DNA from: Acidobacteriota bacterium
GTDB lineage: Bacteria > Acidobacteriota > Terriglobia > Terriglobales > Acidobacteriaceae
Length of the DNA: 64,000 bases
NCBI GenBank assembly: GCA_018268895.1
Contig: JAFDVP010000001.1
Span: forward strand, 1-64,000
Reading direction: 5' to 3'
Part shown: positions 7,769-15,613 of the stretch, piece by piece
Layout of the letters: each line of letters begins with the position of its first letter
Numbering within the stretch: the stretch's first letter is position 1
Translations under genes and position numbers: made by a program
The notes under the pieces: model-generated
Seen by the model: the letters and a program-made list of their open reading frames with translations, nothing else
The model's database searches: none
Told to the model about the DNA's origin: nothing

Positions 7769-8710
7769 GTGATCGACAAGATCGAACTCCGCTTGCCCGT
7801 CTCGACGTATTTCCGCAATCCTGTCAATGGTTTGTTGCGGCGCTACAGAGTTGCCAGACCGTCTCAGCACTATATCGGCGTCATGGACCTGCGGCCACAT
7901 GGGTTTGACGCCATGCTGCACTACGGCAAGCGGCGCGAGCCGCATACGCACAAGCTCGAACTCTTTGAGACAGGGAAGAAGCCCTACAGCGAGTTGGTCG
8001 GCCTCGTGGAGAGCATCGTAGAGATGGATTCTTCGAAGTTTGAATTAACCCGTATCGACCTCTGCGCCGACATCCCAGATGTACCGGTTGTGTGGTTCCA
8101 CGAACACGCAAGCTTCCGGTACAAACGCATCTCGCGCCGCGTCGGCAAGCTCAAATGGGATGTCATCAGCAACACCGACATTGAGACGATTACGGCGGGC
8201 GCGAGACCGAACGTCTACCGCATCTACAACAAGACGGCTGAAGAGCTATCGAGGTTTCGCAAGGCTCAGAGAAAACAGAGCCGCGATGCGGACCCGTTAG
8301 TCTTCGAACAGGAGTACGGGCACAAGGAAACGAACATGCTCACACGGATTGAACGACAGTACGGAGGTGGACGTTTGCCGAAGGAAGTACGAACTTTCGG
8401 AGAGCTGCACCGCGCGGCGGAGATCGACCCGTTCGACGCAATGATGATCGACAGCGCGCCGGTTTGCTTACCGCGCATCGAAGATGAGGAGTTCAGCGAG
8501 TGGCTGAAGGGAATGGCTCTGCGTCATGAAGCACAAGCACGAGGAAAACAGGAGTTCTGTCGCTGGCTCAATCGTCACTCCAAAGGAAATGGGGCGCGTT
8601 GGATGCGAAGGTATGCAGCCTACTTTCCCGGCTCGGGGGAGCGAACCCCCGATAAAGATTCGATTCGGCACACCTATCAGGAGTCAACTATACGGCAGTT
8701 GGCTGCGTAG
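7769..8710 (+). CDS. Rolling-circle replication initiator (Rep_trans / PF02486-like)
   Basis: The gene encodes 313 residues from a GTG start, with GGAG at 7757-7760. The order of motifs fits phage/plasmid replication initiation factors: a FELTRIDLCADIPDVPV strand at about residue 90, a VYRIYNKTAEEL stretch at about 148 that would carry the nicking tyrosine region, and LTRIERQYGG at about 191. Such proteins nick one strand at a hairpin origin, and a pT181-like hairpin lies just upstream. The C-terminal part is basic and helical. Together with the downstream serine recombinase it points to an integrated plasmid or integrative element. The family call is from recognisable motifs only. Confidence 0.75.
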   Translation: MIDKIELRLPVSTYFRNPVNGLLRRYRVARPSQHYIGVMDLRPHGFDAMLHYGKRREPHTHKLELFETGKKPYSELVGLVESIVEMDSSKFELTRIDLCADIPDVPVVWFHEHASFRYKRISRRVGKLKWDVISNTDIETITAGARPNVYRIYNKTAEELSRFRKAQRKQSRDADPLVFEQEYGHKETNMLTRIERQYGGGRLPKEVRTFGELHRAAEIDPFDAMMIDSAPVCLPRIEDEEFSEWLKGMALRHEAQARGKQEFCRWLNRHSKGNGARWMRRYAAYFPGSGERTPDKDSIRHTYQESTIRQLAA

Positions 8711-8756
8711 CCAACCGGCCTGATAATACTCGTACTCGAAAATGAACGGAGAAATG

Positions 8757-10286
8757 ATGACCGAAGCCCTTATCTACACCCGCGTATCGAGCCGCGAACA
8801 AGAGCAGGAAGGATATTCGCTTGGCGCACAAGCCAAGTTGCTCAAGGATTACGCTACCCGGAATGGCTTCAAAATCGTTGCAGCCTTCGAAGATGTAGAG
8901 ACGGCCAAAAAGACTGGTCGTAAGCAGTTTGGAGAGATGATGGCCTACTTCAAACGAAACCGGTCCTGTCGGATTTTATTGGTGGAGAAGACTGACAGAC
9001 TGTACCGAAATCCCCATGATGCTCTAAAAGTCCATGATCTCGATATCGTCGTCCATTTCATCAAAGAAGGACACATCATCTCGAAGGAATCGAAGTCGAA
9101 TGACATTTTCATACACGACATCAACATCGCTCTCGCGCGGCACTATATCAAGAATCAGAGCGAAGAAGTGAAGAAAGGTATGCGGGAGAAGGCATCGCAA
9201 GGTATCTTTCCCGGCCACGCGCCATTCGGCTATAGGAACAACAAAGCGGAACGCACCATCGAAATCGATCCTGAAGATTCCATTACGGTGAAGCGGATGT
9301 TTGAGTGGTACGCAACTAGCGCACACACGCTCACGACGATAGCTAAAAAGATACGTATCGAGACGGGCAAGACGATCAGCCGCGCAAACATCCATCGTAT
9401 TCTCACCAACCGCTTTTACATCGGTACGTTTCTTTGGCGAGGGGAAAGGTATCCCGGCACGCATCCGGTATTCGTAATGCCCAAGCTCTTCGATCAGGTA
9501 CAAGGAATACTCTCAGGCCACAACAGGCCGAAGTATTCGAAACGCGACATTGCTTTCCGTGGCCTGATGCAGTGCGCCTATGACGGCTGTATGGTCACAG
9601 GCGACGTCCAGAAGCAAAAATACGTTTATTACCGCTGCACTGGGCATCGCGGCAAATGCGATCTTCCACGTTTCAGGGAGGAAGATATCGCTGAACGTCT
9701 GGGAGAGCCGCTGAAGGGCCTTCAGGTGCCGCAGGAGGTCGTCTCACGCATCGTTGCCACGATACGTAAAGACCAGCAACAATTTGCCAGCAGGGTCAAT
9801 GCGGAACGTTCGCGCCTTGAATCCCGGCTGGCAGCGATCCGTAAAAGGATGGATGGAGCCTATGCGGATAAGCTCGACGGCAAAATCCCGGAAGACTTCT
9901 GGGAACGCAAGATGAGCGATTGGCGGATGGAAGAGCAGCAGGTCAGAATGTCCATGGACGGCCTGAGCAACGCCGAAACGGGCGACCGGGCATTGGACAT
10001 GCAAAGGATTTTCGAACTCGCAAATAAGGCCTATTTCCTGTATGTTTCGCAGGATTCCACCGAAAAAGCCAAATTGCTCAGAATGCTATTTTCGAACTGC
10101 TCCGTAGACGCCGTAAGTGCAACGCCCACATACAGAAAGCCCTTCGACATTATCTTCAAAAGGGCCAAATCAGAAGAATGGTCGGGGCGATTGGATTCGA
10201 ACCAACGACCCCCTGCTCCCGAAGCAGGTGCGCTACCAGGCTGCGCTACGCCCCGACTCTGTGCTATGAATGGCCGCAATCCGTAA
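8757..10286 (+). CDS. Large serine recombinase (resolvase/integrase family)
   Basis: The start is the ATG at 8757, five bases after GGAG; an ATG at 8742 in the same frame is possible. About 509 residues. The N-terminal resolvase domain has the nucleophile motif ALIYTRVSSREQ and the EKTDRLYRN motif. A recombinase domain follows (GIFPGHAPFGYRNN), then a zinc ribbon (QCAYDGC and RCTGHRGKC) and a coiled coil. These enzymes integrate and excise mobile DNA at att sites. The last ~35 codons run antisense through the tRNA-Pro gene and give the tail GRLDSNQRPPAPEAGALPG, so the C-terminus is supplied by host DNA. It follows the replication initiator by 46 bases. Confidence 0.92.
   Translation: MTEALIYTRVSSREQEQEGYSLGAQAKLLKDYATRNGFKIVAAFEDVETAKKTGRKQFGEMMAYFKRNRSCRILLVEKTDRLYRNPHDALKVHDLDIVVHFIKEGHIISKESKSNDIFIHDINIALARHYIKNQSEEVKKGMREKASQGIFPGHAPFGYRNNKAERTIEIDPEDSITVKRMFEWYATSAHTLTTIAKKIRIETGKTISRANIHRILTNRFYIGTFLWRGERYPGTHPVFVMPKLFDQVQGILSGHNRPKYSKRDIAFRGLMQCAYDGCMVTGDVQKQKYVYYRCTGHRGKCDLPRFREEDIAERLGEPLKGLQVPQEVVSRIVATIRKDQQQFASRVNAERSRLESRLAAIRKRMDGAYADKLDGKIPEDFWERKMSDWRMEEQQVRMSMDGLSNAETGDRALDMQRIFELANKAYFLYVSQDSTEKAKLLRMLFSNCSVDAVSATPTYRKPFDIIFKRAKSEEWSGRLDSNQRPPAPEAGALPGCATPRLCAMNGRNP
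10179..10255 (-). tRNA. tRNA-Pro (CGG)
   Basis: On the minus strand a full cloverleaf can be folded. The 7-bp acceptor stem is CGGGGCG/CGCCCCG. The D-arm has GCGC pairs around AGCCTGGTA, and the anticodon stem CCTGC/GCAGG encloses TTCGGGA with anticodon CGG. The T-arm contains GTTCGAAT and the discriminator is A. CCA is encoded at 10181-10179. The gene overlaps the 3' end of the serine recombinase on the other strand, which suggests that the accessory element is inserted at the 3' side of this tRNA. Confidence 0.95.
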
Positions 10287-10301
10287 CGTCCGTGTCTTCA
10301 G

Positions 10302-10319
10302 GCGAGTTTCGGGACTCGC
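10302..10319. repeat. Short inverted repeat between tRNA-Pro and the cys promoter
   Basis: GCGAGT TTCGGG ACTCGC is a perfect 6-bp stem with a 6-base loop, placed after the recombinase stop and upstream of the tRNA-Pro gene. No T-run follows, so it is not a convincing intrinsic terminator. Confidence 0.45.
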
Positions 10320-10372
10320 TGAGGCATTGCTCAGGACGCTGGTTTCCGACTGAGTTAGTTTAGCAGATATTG

Positions 10373-10401
10373 TTGCTCCGCTGCGATGTCGGTTCTATAC
10401 T
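10373..10401 (+). promoter_or_regulatory. Promoter of the cys leader and cysDNH operon
   Basis: A -35-like TTGCTC (10373-10378) and a good -10 TATACT (10396-10401) are separated by 17 bases. Transcription would start about 7-8 bases after the -10 box, at or next to the ATG at 10409, giving a leaderless mRNA for the leader peptide. The -35 box is weak, so an activator may be involved. Confidence 0.6.
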
Positions 10402-10408
10402 CATAGAG

Positions 10409-10483
10409 ATGGTTGTTTTCGTAAATCGCGCGTGTTGTTGTTGCCGGATGCTCCCGTGTCCGTGTCCGCGCTGTTGCCGTTAG
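10409..10483 (+). CDS. Cysteine-rich leader peptide of the cys operon
   Basis: This 24-codon reading frame ends in TAG at 10481. It contains eight cysteine codons: four in a row at residues 9-12, then Cys at 17, 19, 22 and 23 among Pro and Arg. It lies 90 bases upstream of cysD, behind a promoter that would place the mRNA 5' end at its start codon. Poly-cysteine leader peptides are known upstream of sulfur genes in mycobacteria, where translation through the Cys codons senses cysteinyl-tRNA supply. Here the same logic is inferred: slow translation when cysteine is short would open the downstream ribosome-binding site. The density of Cys codons directly before cysteine-biosynthesis genes makes chance unlikely. 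Confidence 0.75.
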   Translation: MVVFVNRACCCCRMLPCPCPRCCR

Positions 10484-10573
10484 TTCGCGGTCGCCATCAT
10501 CACCACCACAACCTTACTTACTGCTTGAAACTTCGCAGATTTCTTTTCTGTGGAGGTTCAGAGGTCCAACTTA
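10484..10573 (+). promoter_or_regulatory. cys operon leader RNA between leader peptide and cysD
   Basis: This 90-base stretch contains the two purine-rich ribosome-binding candidates for cysD, GGAGG (10552-10556) and GAGG (10561-10564). The bases AACCTT at 10510-10515 can pair with GGAGGTT around 10553-10558 and partly cover the first. No U-tract terminator is visible, so control would act on translation or through Rho rather than by an intrinsic attenuator. Confidence 0.4.
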
Positions 10574-11515
10574 ATGACTTCCGCCGTTGCTCTTGAATCG
10601 GAGACTCTTCTTCAGCCTGAGAAGCTGAATCACTTACAGGCGCTCGAGGCGGAAAGCATCGCCATTATGCGCGAGGCAGTTGCGGAATTTGCGCGTCCCG
10701 TGATGCTCTACTCGATCGGCAAAGACTCCAGCGTCATGCTGCGTCTCGCGCAGAAGGCCTTCTATCCGGGCAAGATTCCGTTTCCGCTGCTGCACATCGA
10801 CACCAGCTACAAGTTTCCCGAGATGATCGCATTCCGCGATGCCTACACCAAGGAGATTGGGGCGGATCTGATTGTTCATCGCAATGAAGAGGCGATCGCC
10901 GCTGGAGCAAACCCGTACACGCTTGGTACGCAGAACTGCTGCGGTCTGCTGAAGACAAGGAGCCTGCTGGATGGGTTGGCTGAAGGCGGCTTCGATGCGG
11001 CTTTTGGCGGCGCCCGCCGCGACGAGGAGAAGAGCCGCGCCAAGGAGCGTGTCTACAGCTTCCGCGATGGAGCAGGCCAGTGGGACCCGAAGAACCAGCG
11101 CCCGGAGCTTTGGAGCCTGTACAACTCCCGTCTGCGCAAGGGAGAGAGCATTCGCGTCTTTCCGCTCTCCAACTGGACGGAACTCGACATCTGGCTCTAT
11201 CTCTACGCGGAAAAGATCCCTATTGTGCCGCTGTACTTCGCACAGGAGCGCCCGCTGATCGTTCGCGGCGGCCAGATGACGCTGGTTCATGAGGGGATGA
11301 AGCTATTGCCTGGTGAACAGGTGAGGACAGAAAAGGTTCGCATGCGTTCGCTTGGCTGCCTGCCTTGCACCGGCGCGATGCGCAGCGATGCGGACACGCT
11401 GCCGAAGATCATTGAGGAGCTGCTGACCTTCCGGCGCAGCGAGCGCGAAAACCGCGCCATCGACCACGACGAAGAGGGATCGATGGAAGTGAAGAAGCGG
11501 GAGGGCTACTTCTAA
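10574..11515 (+). CDS. cysD: Sulfate adenylyltransferase subunit 2
   Basis: With the ATG at 10574 (GAGG nine bases upstream) the product has 313 residues, close to the ~302 of E. coli CysD; an in-frame GTG at 10550 would cover the ribosome-binding region. The PP-loop motif [18 protein letters not shown] is at about residue 46. Further on are [17 protein letters not shown] and a conserved C-terminus ([21 protein letters not shown]). It adenylates sulfate to APS together with CysN, the first step of assimilatory sulfate reduction. It overlaps cysN by one base and is the first gene of the operon behind the Cys-rich leader. Confidence 0.95.
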   Translation: MTSAVALESETLLQPEKLNHLQALEAESIAIMREAVAEFARPVMLYSIGKDSSVMLRLAQKAFYPGKIPFPLLHIDTSYKFPEMIAFRDAYTKEIGADLIVHRNEEAIAAGANPYTLGTQNCCGLLKTRSLLDGLAEGGFDAAFGGARRDEEKSRAKERVYSFRDGAGQWDPKNQRPELWSLYNSRLRKGESIRVFPLSNWTELDIWLYLYAEKIPIVPLYFAQERPLIVRGGQMTLVHEGMKLLPGEQVRTEKVRMRSLGCLPCTGAMRSDADTLPKIIEELLTFRRSERENRAIDHDEEGSMEVKKREGYF

Positions 11516-13164
11516 TGGCGACGACTGACCTTTTGACCGCGGATCGCGGATTTGAGGAGTTTCTGGAGGCGCATCTCGGCCAGGAACTGCTTCGCTTCAC
11601 CACGGCAGGAAGTGTTGACGACGGGAAGAGCACGCTGATCGGCCGTCTGCTGCACGACACCAAGAGCGTCTACGAAGACCAGCTTGCCGCGGTGAAAAAG
11701 AGCCGGGTGAACCGTGCCGCCAACGGCCACGTCGATTTCTCGTTGCTGACGGATGGGCTGAAGGCCGAGCGCGAGCAGGGAATCACGATCGATGTGGCGT
11801 ATCGTTACTTCTCGACATCGAAGCGCAAGTTCATTATTGCCGACACCCCTGGGCATGAGCAGTACACGCGCAACATGGCCACGGGAGCTTCGACTGCGAA
11901 TGTAGCTGTGGTGCTGATTGATGCCAAGGCGTATCTGCGCGAGGGCAAGCTGCTTCCTCAGTCGCGCCGGCACACCTATATTGCCTCGCTCCTCGGGATA
12001 CCGCATGTCGTTGCTGCTGTAAACAAGATGGACCTCGTCGGCTACTCGGAGGAGACCTTCGCGGAGATCCGCGCGGAATTCGTCGAGTTCGCGGCTCGTC
12101 TGGGGTTGAAGAGCGTAACGGCGATTCCAGTCAGTGCCCTGGAAGGAGATAACGTTGTCTCTCCCAGCACGACGATGACCTGGTACGACGGCCCCACCCT
12201 GCTTGAGTTTCTTGAGACGGTGCCGCTCAGCACAGAAGAGCAGCAAGGCCCTCTGCGCTTTCCGGTTCAGCTTGTACTCCGCCCAGACGCAAACTTTCGT
12301 GGCTTCGCCGGGCAGGTAGCGCGTGGAGTATTGCGCGAGGGGGAGCGAGTGATGGCGCTGCCATCGCGCCGCGAGACGACAGTAAAGCGCATCGTCACCT
12401 GGGACGGCGATCTTAAAGCGGCATCGTACCCTCAGAGCGTAACGGTTGAGCTGGCGGATGAGATCGATCTTAGCCGCGGAGAGGTGCTTGTAGCGCCATT
12501 TCAGGATCAGCTACCTGCCGTATCCCGTCATCTACACGCCATGGTTGTGTGGATGCATGAAGAACCTTTGCACGTAGGGCGCACCTATATCGCCAAGCAT
12601 ACAACGCGCACCGTACGGGCCACGGTGAAGGCGATACGGTATAGGGTAGACGTCGGCTCGCTCGATCACGTTGCCGCGTCGCAGCTGGCTATGAATGAGA
12701 TAGCAGAGGTTGAGCTTGAGACGAACCTCCCTCTGTTCTTCGACGCATATGCCGACAGCCGCACGACTGGCTCGCTGATACTGATCGATGGTGTAACCAA
12801 CGCAACGGTTGGCGCTGCGATGATCACGGGCAAAGCTGAAACTTCCGAGCAGGACAGAGCTCATGCTGCACTGGTGCTTTTGCCGGGCAGGGAAGACTTC
12901 GCCGAACGTTTGCGAGAAGACTTTGAATCTCATGGCCGCCGTGCGGTAATAATCGATGATCCTTTGATTCCCGAAGGTTCGTTGATTGCAGCGGTTCGCG
13001 CATTGCATCTGGCGGGAGTTACGGCAATCTCTGCGCGTGCCATTACCGCAGAGGTTGCGGCTGAAATCGAGTTGTCCGTGGAAACCTTCTCAGACGGTGG
13101 TGTTTTAGCTGGAGACGGCTTGAGCGATGACGAAGTTCTCCGGTTGGCAGGAGTAAAGGGATGA
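11515..13164 (+). CDS. cysN: Sulfate adenylyltransferase subunit 1 (GTPase) with degenerate APS-kinase-like tail
   Basis: The 549-residue protein has all GTPase motifs: GSVDDGKSTLIGRLL (about residue 23), DTPGHEQYTRNMATGAS and NKMDLV. Elongation-factor-like beta-barrel domains follow up to about residue 430 (TGSLILIDGVTNATVGAAMI). It uses GTP hydrolysis to drive APS formation by CysD. A further ~110 residues are present where CysNC fusions carry APS kinase. The segment AALVLLPGREDFAERLRE, then FESHGRRAVIIDD, lines up with the start of an APS kinase, but the P-loop GxxGxGKS is absent, so kinase activity is not expected. It overlaps cysH by four bases. Confidence 0.93.
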   Translation: MATTDLLTADRGFEEFLEAHLGQELLRFTTAGSVDDGKSTLIGRLLHDTKSVYEDQLAAVKKSRVNRAANGHVDFSLLTDGLKAEREQGITIDVAYRYFSTSKRKFIIADTPGHEQYTRNMATGASTANVAVVLIDAKAYLREGKLLPQSRRHTYIASLLGIPHVVAAVNKMDLVGYSEETFAEIRAEFVEFAARLGLKSVTAIPVSALEGDNVVSPSTTMTWYDGPTLLEFLETVPLSTEEQQGPLRFPVQLVLRPDANFRGFAGQVARGVLREGERVMALPSRRETTVKRIVTWDGDLKAASYPQSVTVELADEIDLSRGEVLVAPFQDQLPAVSRHLHAMVVWMHEEPLHVGRTYIAKHTTRTVRATVKAIRYRVDVGSLDHVAASQLAMNEIAEVELETNLPLFFDAYADSRTTGSLILIDGVTNATVGAAMITGKAETSEQDRAHAALVLLPGREDFAERLREDFESHGRRAVIIDDPLIPEGSLIAAVRALHLAGVTAISARAITAEVAAEIELSVETFSDGGVLAGDGLSDDEVLRLAGVKG

Positions 13165-13856
13165 GCGTGCTGGATACGACGATTGATTATGAAGCGATGA
13201 CTGCCGAAGAGTTGTCCAGTGCCATTGTTCGCGAGGCCAATGGCGGGCCGGTCTGCCTGACGTCCAGTTTTCAGATTGAAGATATGGTTGCGCTGCACAT
13301 GCTGCGCCGTCATCTTCCCGATGTGCCTGTAATTTTTCTCGAGACGGGATATCACTTTCCGGAGGTGCTTGCGTACCGTGATCGTATGGTCGCGGAATGG
13401 GGGCTAAACCTTATCAACGCCCTGCCCGCCACAACGGTTAAGGAGTTCGAGGGACAATTTGGAAAACTGCACATCGTTCAACCGACGGCGTGCTGCCAGG
13501 CACGCAAGGTCGAGCCCCTGATGCGCTCGCTTCAGCCCTACGATTGGTGGTTCACTGGTTTACGCCGGGAGCAATCGCCGACCCGCGCGGGGCTGAAGAA
13601 GGTGGAAGACCACAAAACGCCATCAGGCAAGCATCTGAAGAAGATCAGTATTCTGGCCGACTGGGATTGGGCGCGAGTAAACGAGTATGCAGAGCGCGAG
13701 GGTATTCCGCAACTTGAACTTTATGCGCGTGGATACACGAGCATTGGCTGCGAGCCTTGCACGGCCATACCTGAAGCAGGCGCTGACGCACGCAGTGGGC
13801 GATGGGGCGGTAAGAAGCTGGAGTGCGGTATCCACACGTTCTCTGAAAAGAGCTGA
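13161..13856 (+). CDS. cysH: Assimilatory adenylyl-sulfate (APS) reductase
   Basis: This 231-residue protein starts at an ATG overlapping the cysN stop. The substrate-binding motif TSSFQIEDMV is near the N-terminus. A Cys pair (TACCQARK, about residue 110) and a CxxC (GCEPCTA, about residue 197) form the [4Fe-4S] set that marks APS-type rather than PAPS-type reductases. The catalytic Cys is in ECGIHTF at the C-terminus. It reduces APS to sulfite with thioredoxin or glutaredoxin. Using APS directly removes the need for APS kinase, which agrees with the decayed kinase-like tail of CysN. No sulfite reductase gene is in this window. Confidence 0.93.
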   Translation: MSVLDTTIDYEAMTAEELSSAIVREANGGPVCLTSSFQIEDMVALHMLRRHLPDVPVIFLETGYHFPEVLAYRDRMVAEWGLNLINALPATTVKEFEGQFGKLHIVQPTACCQARKVEPLMRSLQPYDWWFTGLRREQSPTRAGLKKVEDHKTPSGKHLKKISILADWDWARVNEYAEREGIPQLELYARGYTSIGCEPCTAIPEAGADARSGRWGGKKLECGIHTFSEKS

Positions 13857-13894
13857 GCCTTGGCTCTCCGCAGAGTTAGGACTAAGCTCAATTG

Positions 13895-15010
13895 ATGGTG
13901 GAACAGCGGCGAATCGTCGAGCAGTGGCGTCGTCACTCGGCGCGCGCGCTTGTCACGATTGTGCATGTTGAGGGGGCGAGCTATCGTCGGCCAGGGGCAC
14001 GGCTGTTGGTCGGACTGGCGGGCGAATGTGCAGGGACAATCAGCGGCGGCTGCCTGGAAGCAGAGGTCATGCGTCGAGCGGCCTGGAAGGTCAGTTCTGG
14101 AGCTGTAGTTGAGCGATATTCCACCATGTTCGACGACACTGCGGAGGTGCCCTATGGGCTCGGCTGCGGGGGTGTTGTTGACCTTCTTCTGGAACCCACG
14201 GACACACCGGAGTGTTCGGCCCTGATGAACGCGATGGAAAGGGCCTTGACGGGCGAACCATCCATCGTTGTGACCTGGCTGCCTGGCGAAGCAAAATCAC
14301 TTCGCCGCGCGATCTTAAGCAACGACGGGGAGCTCCTTTTTGCGAGCGATGGTTTGAGGGAAAAGAAACTCGAGTGTGCGCGCGGTCTCGAACCGGGGCT
14401 CGGATACGAAGGCCGCTTTGTCGAGGCATTGCAGGCTCCGCGGCGTCTTTTCGTGTTGGGCGCAGGCGACGATACAAAACCGCTTGTTAGCATGGCTGCC
14501 ATGATGGGTTGGACAGTGACTGTAGCCGATGGCCGTCCGAACCTGGCGAAGCAAGAGCGCTTTCCTTTGGCAACCCGCGTATTCAGCGTTGCGGCCGGAA
14601 ACATCGAAGCATTGGGCATACGTTCAGAAGATGTTGTGGTCTTAATGACTCACAGCTACGAACAGGACCGAGCGCTGTTGCCACCTCTGCTCCAACTTTC
14701 TCCGCGGTACCTTGGCCTTCTTGGCGCGAGGCACAGAAGCTCATTGTTGGTCAGCGAAGCGGCGACGCTTACTGGCCTCTCGGTTGAAGAGTGCTGCAAG
14801 CGTATCTGGGCGCCTGTTGGGCTTGACCTGGGAGGCGACGGGCCTGAAGCCATAGCTCTGTCGATAGTCGCCGAGGTACAGGCTGTCTGCATGGGGAAGG
14901 CGGGTACATCTCATCGTCTTTCGGCAGATGACATTGCTTTGCAGCTAAGCAACGGCGATGCTTCCCGCTATCTGCGGGTGCATTGCAGTGCGGATGCAAA
15001 TCCATCATGA
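13895..15010 (+). CDS. XdhC/CoxI family protein (molybdenum cofactor insertion)
   Basis: About 371 residues from the ATG at 13895; a TTG at 13892 is the alternative. The N-terminal XdhC/CoxI domain has VHVEGASYRRPGARLLVG and GTISGGCLEAEVMRRA. The C-terminal Rossmann domain has RRLFVLGAGDD, then VADGRPNLAKQERFP and YLGLLGARHR. XdhC proteins bind molybdenum cofactor and help load and sulfurate it for xanthine-dehydrogenase-type enzymes. The gene begins 38 bases after cysH and overlaps the next gene by four bases. It is possibly the same transcription unit as cysDNH, although no molybdoenzyme gene is visible here. Confidence 0.9.
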   Translation: MVEQRRIVEQWRRHSARALVTIVHVEGASYRRPGARLLVGLAGECAGTISGGCLEAEVMRRAAWKVSSGAVVERYSTMFDDTAEVPYGLGCGGVVDLLLEPTDTPECSALMNAMERALTGEPSIVVTWLPGEAKSLRRAILSNDGELLFASDGLREKKLECARGLEPGLGYEGRFVEALQAPRRLFVLGAGDDTKPLVSMAAMMGWTVTVADGRPNLAKQERFPLATRVFSVAAGNIEALGIRSEDVVVLMTHSYEQDRALLPPLLQLSPRYLGLLGARHRSSLLVSEAATLTGLSVEECCKRIWAPVGLDLGGDGPEAIALSIVAEVQAVCMGKAGTSHRLSADDIALQLSNGDASRYLRVHCSADANPS

Positions 15011-15564
15011 ACATTGCTGCGATTGTGCTTGCCGCTGGAGCGTCACGGCGTTTCGGCGAACCGAAGCAGTTGGTTCAATTGGCCGATGAGACTCTTCTCG
15101 AACGGACCGTGCGTGTATGTCGTGAGGCGATGTGCGTACCGATTGTTGTGGTGCTCGGAGCATCGTCAGAGAGCATTCAAGAACAATGCAATCTGGAAGG
15201 CGCAATAACCGTAGTAAACGATGAATGGCGTGAGGGGATGGGTTCTTCGTTGCGAGTGGGCGTAAGGGGCCTCATCGGCAGCATCGATGGTTGCGTGATT
15301 GTCACTTGCGATATGCCTGCGGTTTCATCGGAACATCTGCGCAGGCTCATGCAAGGCGACGAAGTCACCGCGTCAGAGTATTCAGGAAGACGTGGTGTGC
15401 CAGCATACTTTCCTGCGTCGTATTTTCCGGCTCTGATGCAGGTGCACGGTGATGCTGGTGCGCGCGAATTGCTCAAAGAGGCAAACACTGTTCCGTTGCC
15501 CGGTGGCGAGCTTGATGTGGATACAGCGCAGGATCTTCAGCGTGCCCGCGAACTGTTCAGTTGA
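15007..15564 (+). CDS. MocA-like molybdenum cofactor cytidylyltransferase / NTP transferase
   Basis: The ATG at 15007 overlaps the xdhC stop (ATGA); this gives 185 residues, the usual family size. The nucleotidyltransferase signature VLAAGASRRFGEPKQLV is at residues 6-22. GSSLRVGV and the metal-binding VTCDMPAV follow, and RGVPAYFP is typical of MobA-like enzymes. It is likely to add CMP (or GMP) to molybdopterin, working with the XdhC protein encoded just upstream. The substrate nucleotide cannot be told from the sequence. Confidence 0.88.
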   Translation: MNIAAIVLAAGASRRFGEPKQLVQLADETLLERTVRVCREAMCVPIVVVLGASSESIQEQCNLEGAITVVNDEWREGMGSSLRVGVRGLIGSIDGCVIVTCDMPAVSSEHLRRLMQGDEVTASEYSGRRGVPAYFPASYFPALMQVHGDAGARELLKEANTVPLPGGELDVDTAQDLQRARELFS

Positions 15565-15613
15565 GCGTCATGCGAAAGGCACAAAACAAAGCATGAAAAC
15601 TCAATTGACAGCG

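Noticed and set aside
7882-8111. Arg/Ala-rich minus-strand frame opposite the replication initiator
   Set aside because: Shadow of the real coding frame, with biased composition and no start signals.
10031-10279. Minus-strand 82-codon frame containing the tRNA sense strand
   Set aside because: It reads through the tRNA-Pro gene (GVAQPGSAPASGAGG-type string), a well-known false translation.
10495-10509. CATCATCACCACCAC run after the Cys leader, possible His or Ile/Thr leader
   Set aside because: No start codon opens the His frame or the Ile/Thr frame after the leader stop, and the downstream genes are for sulfur assimilation.
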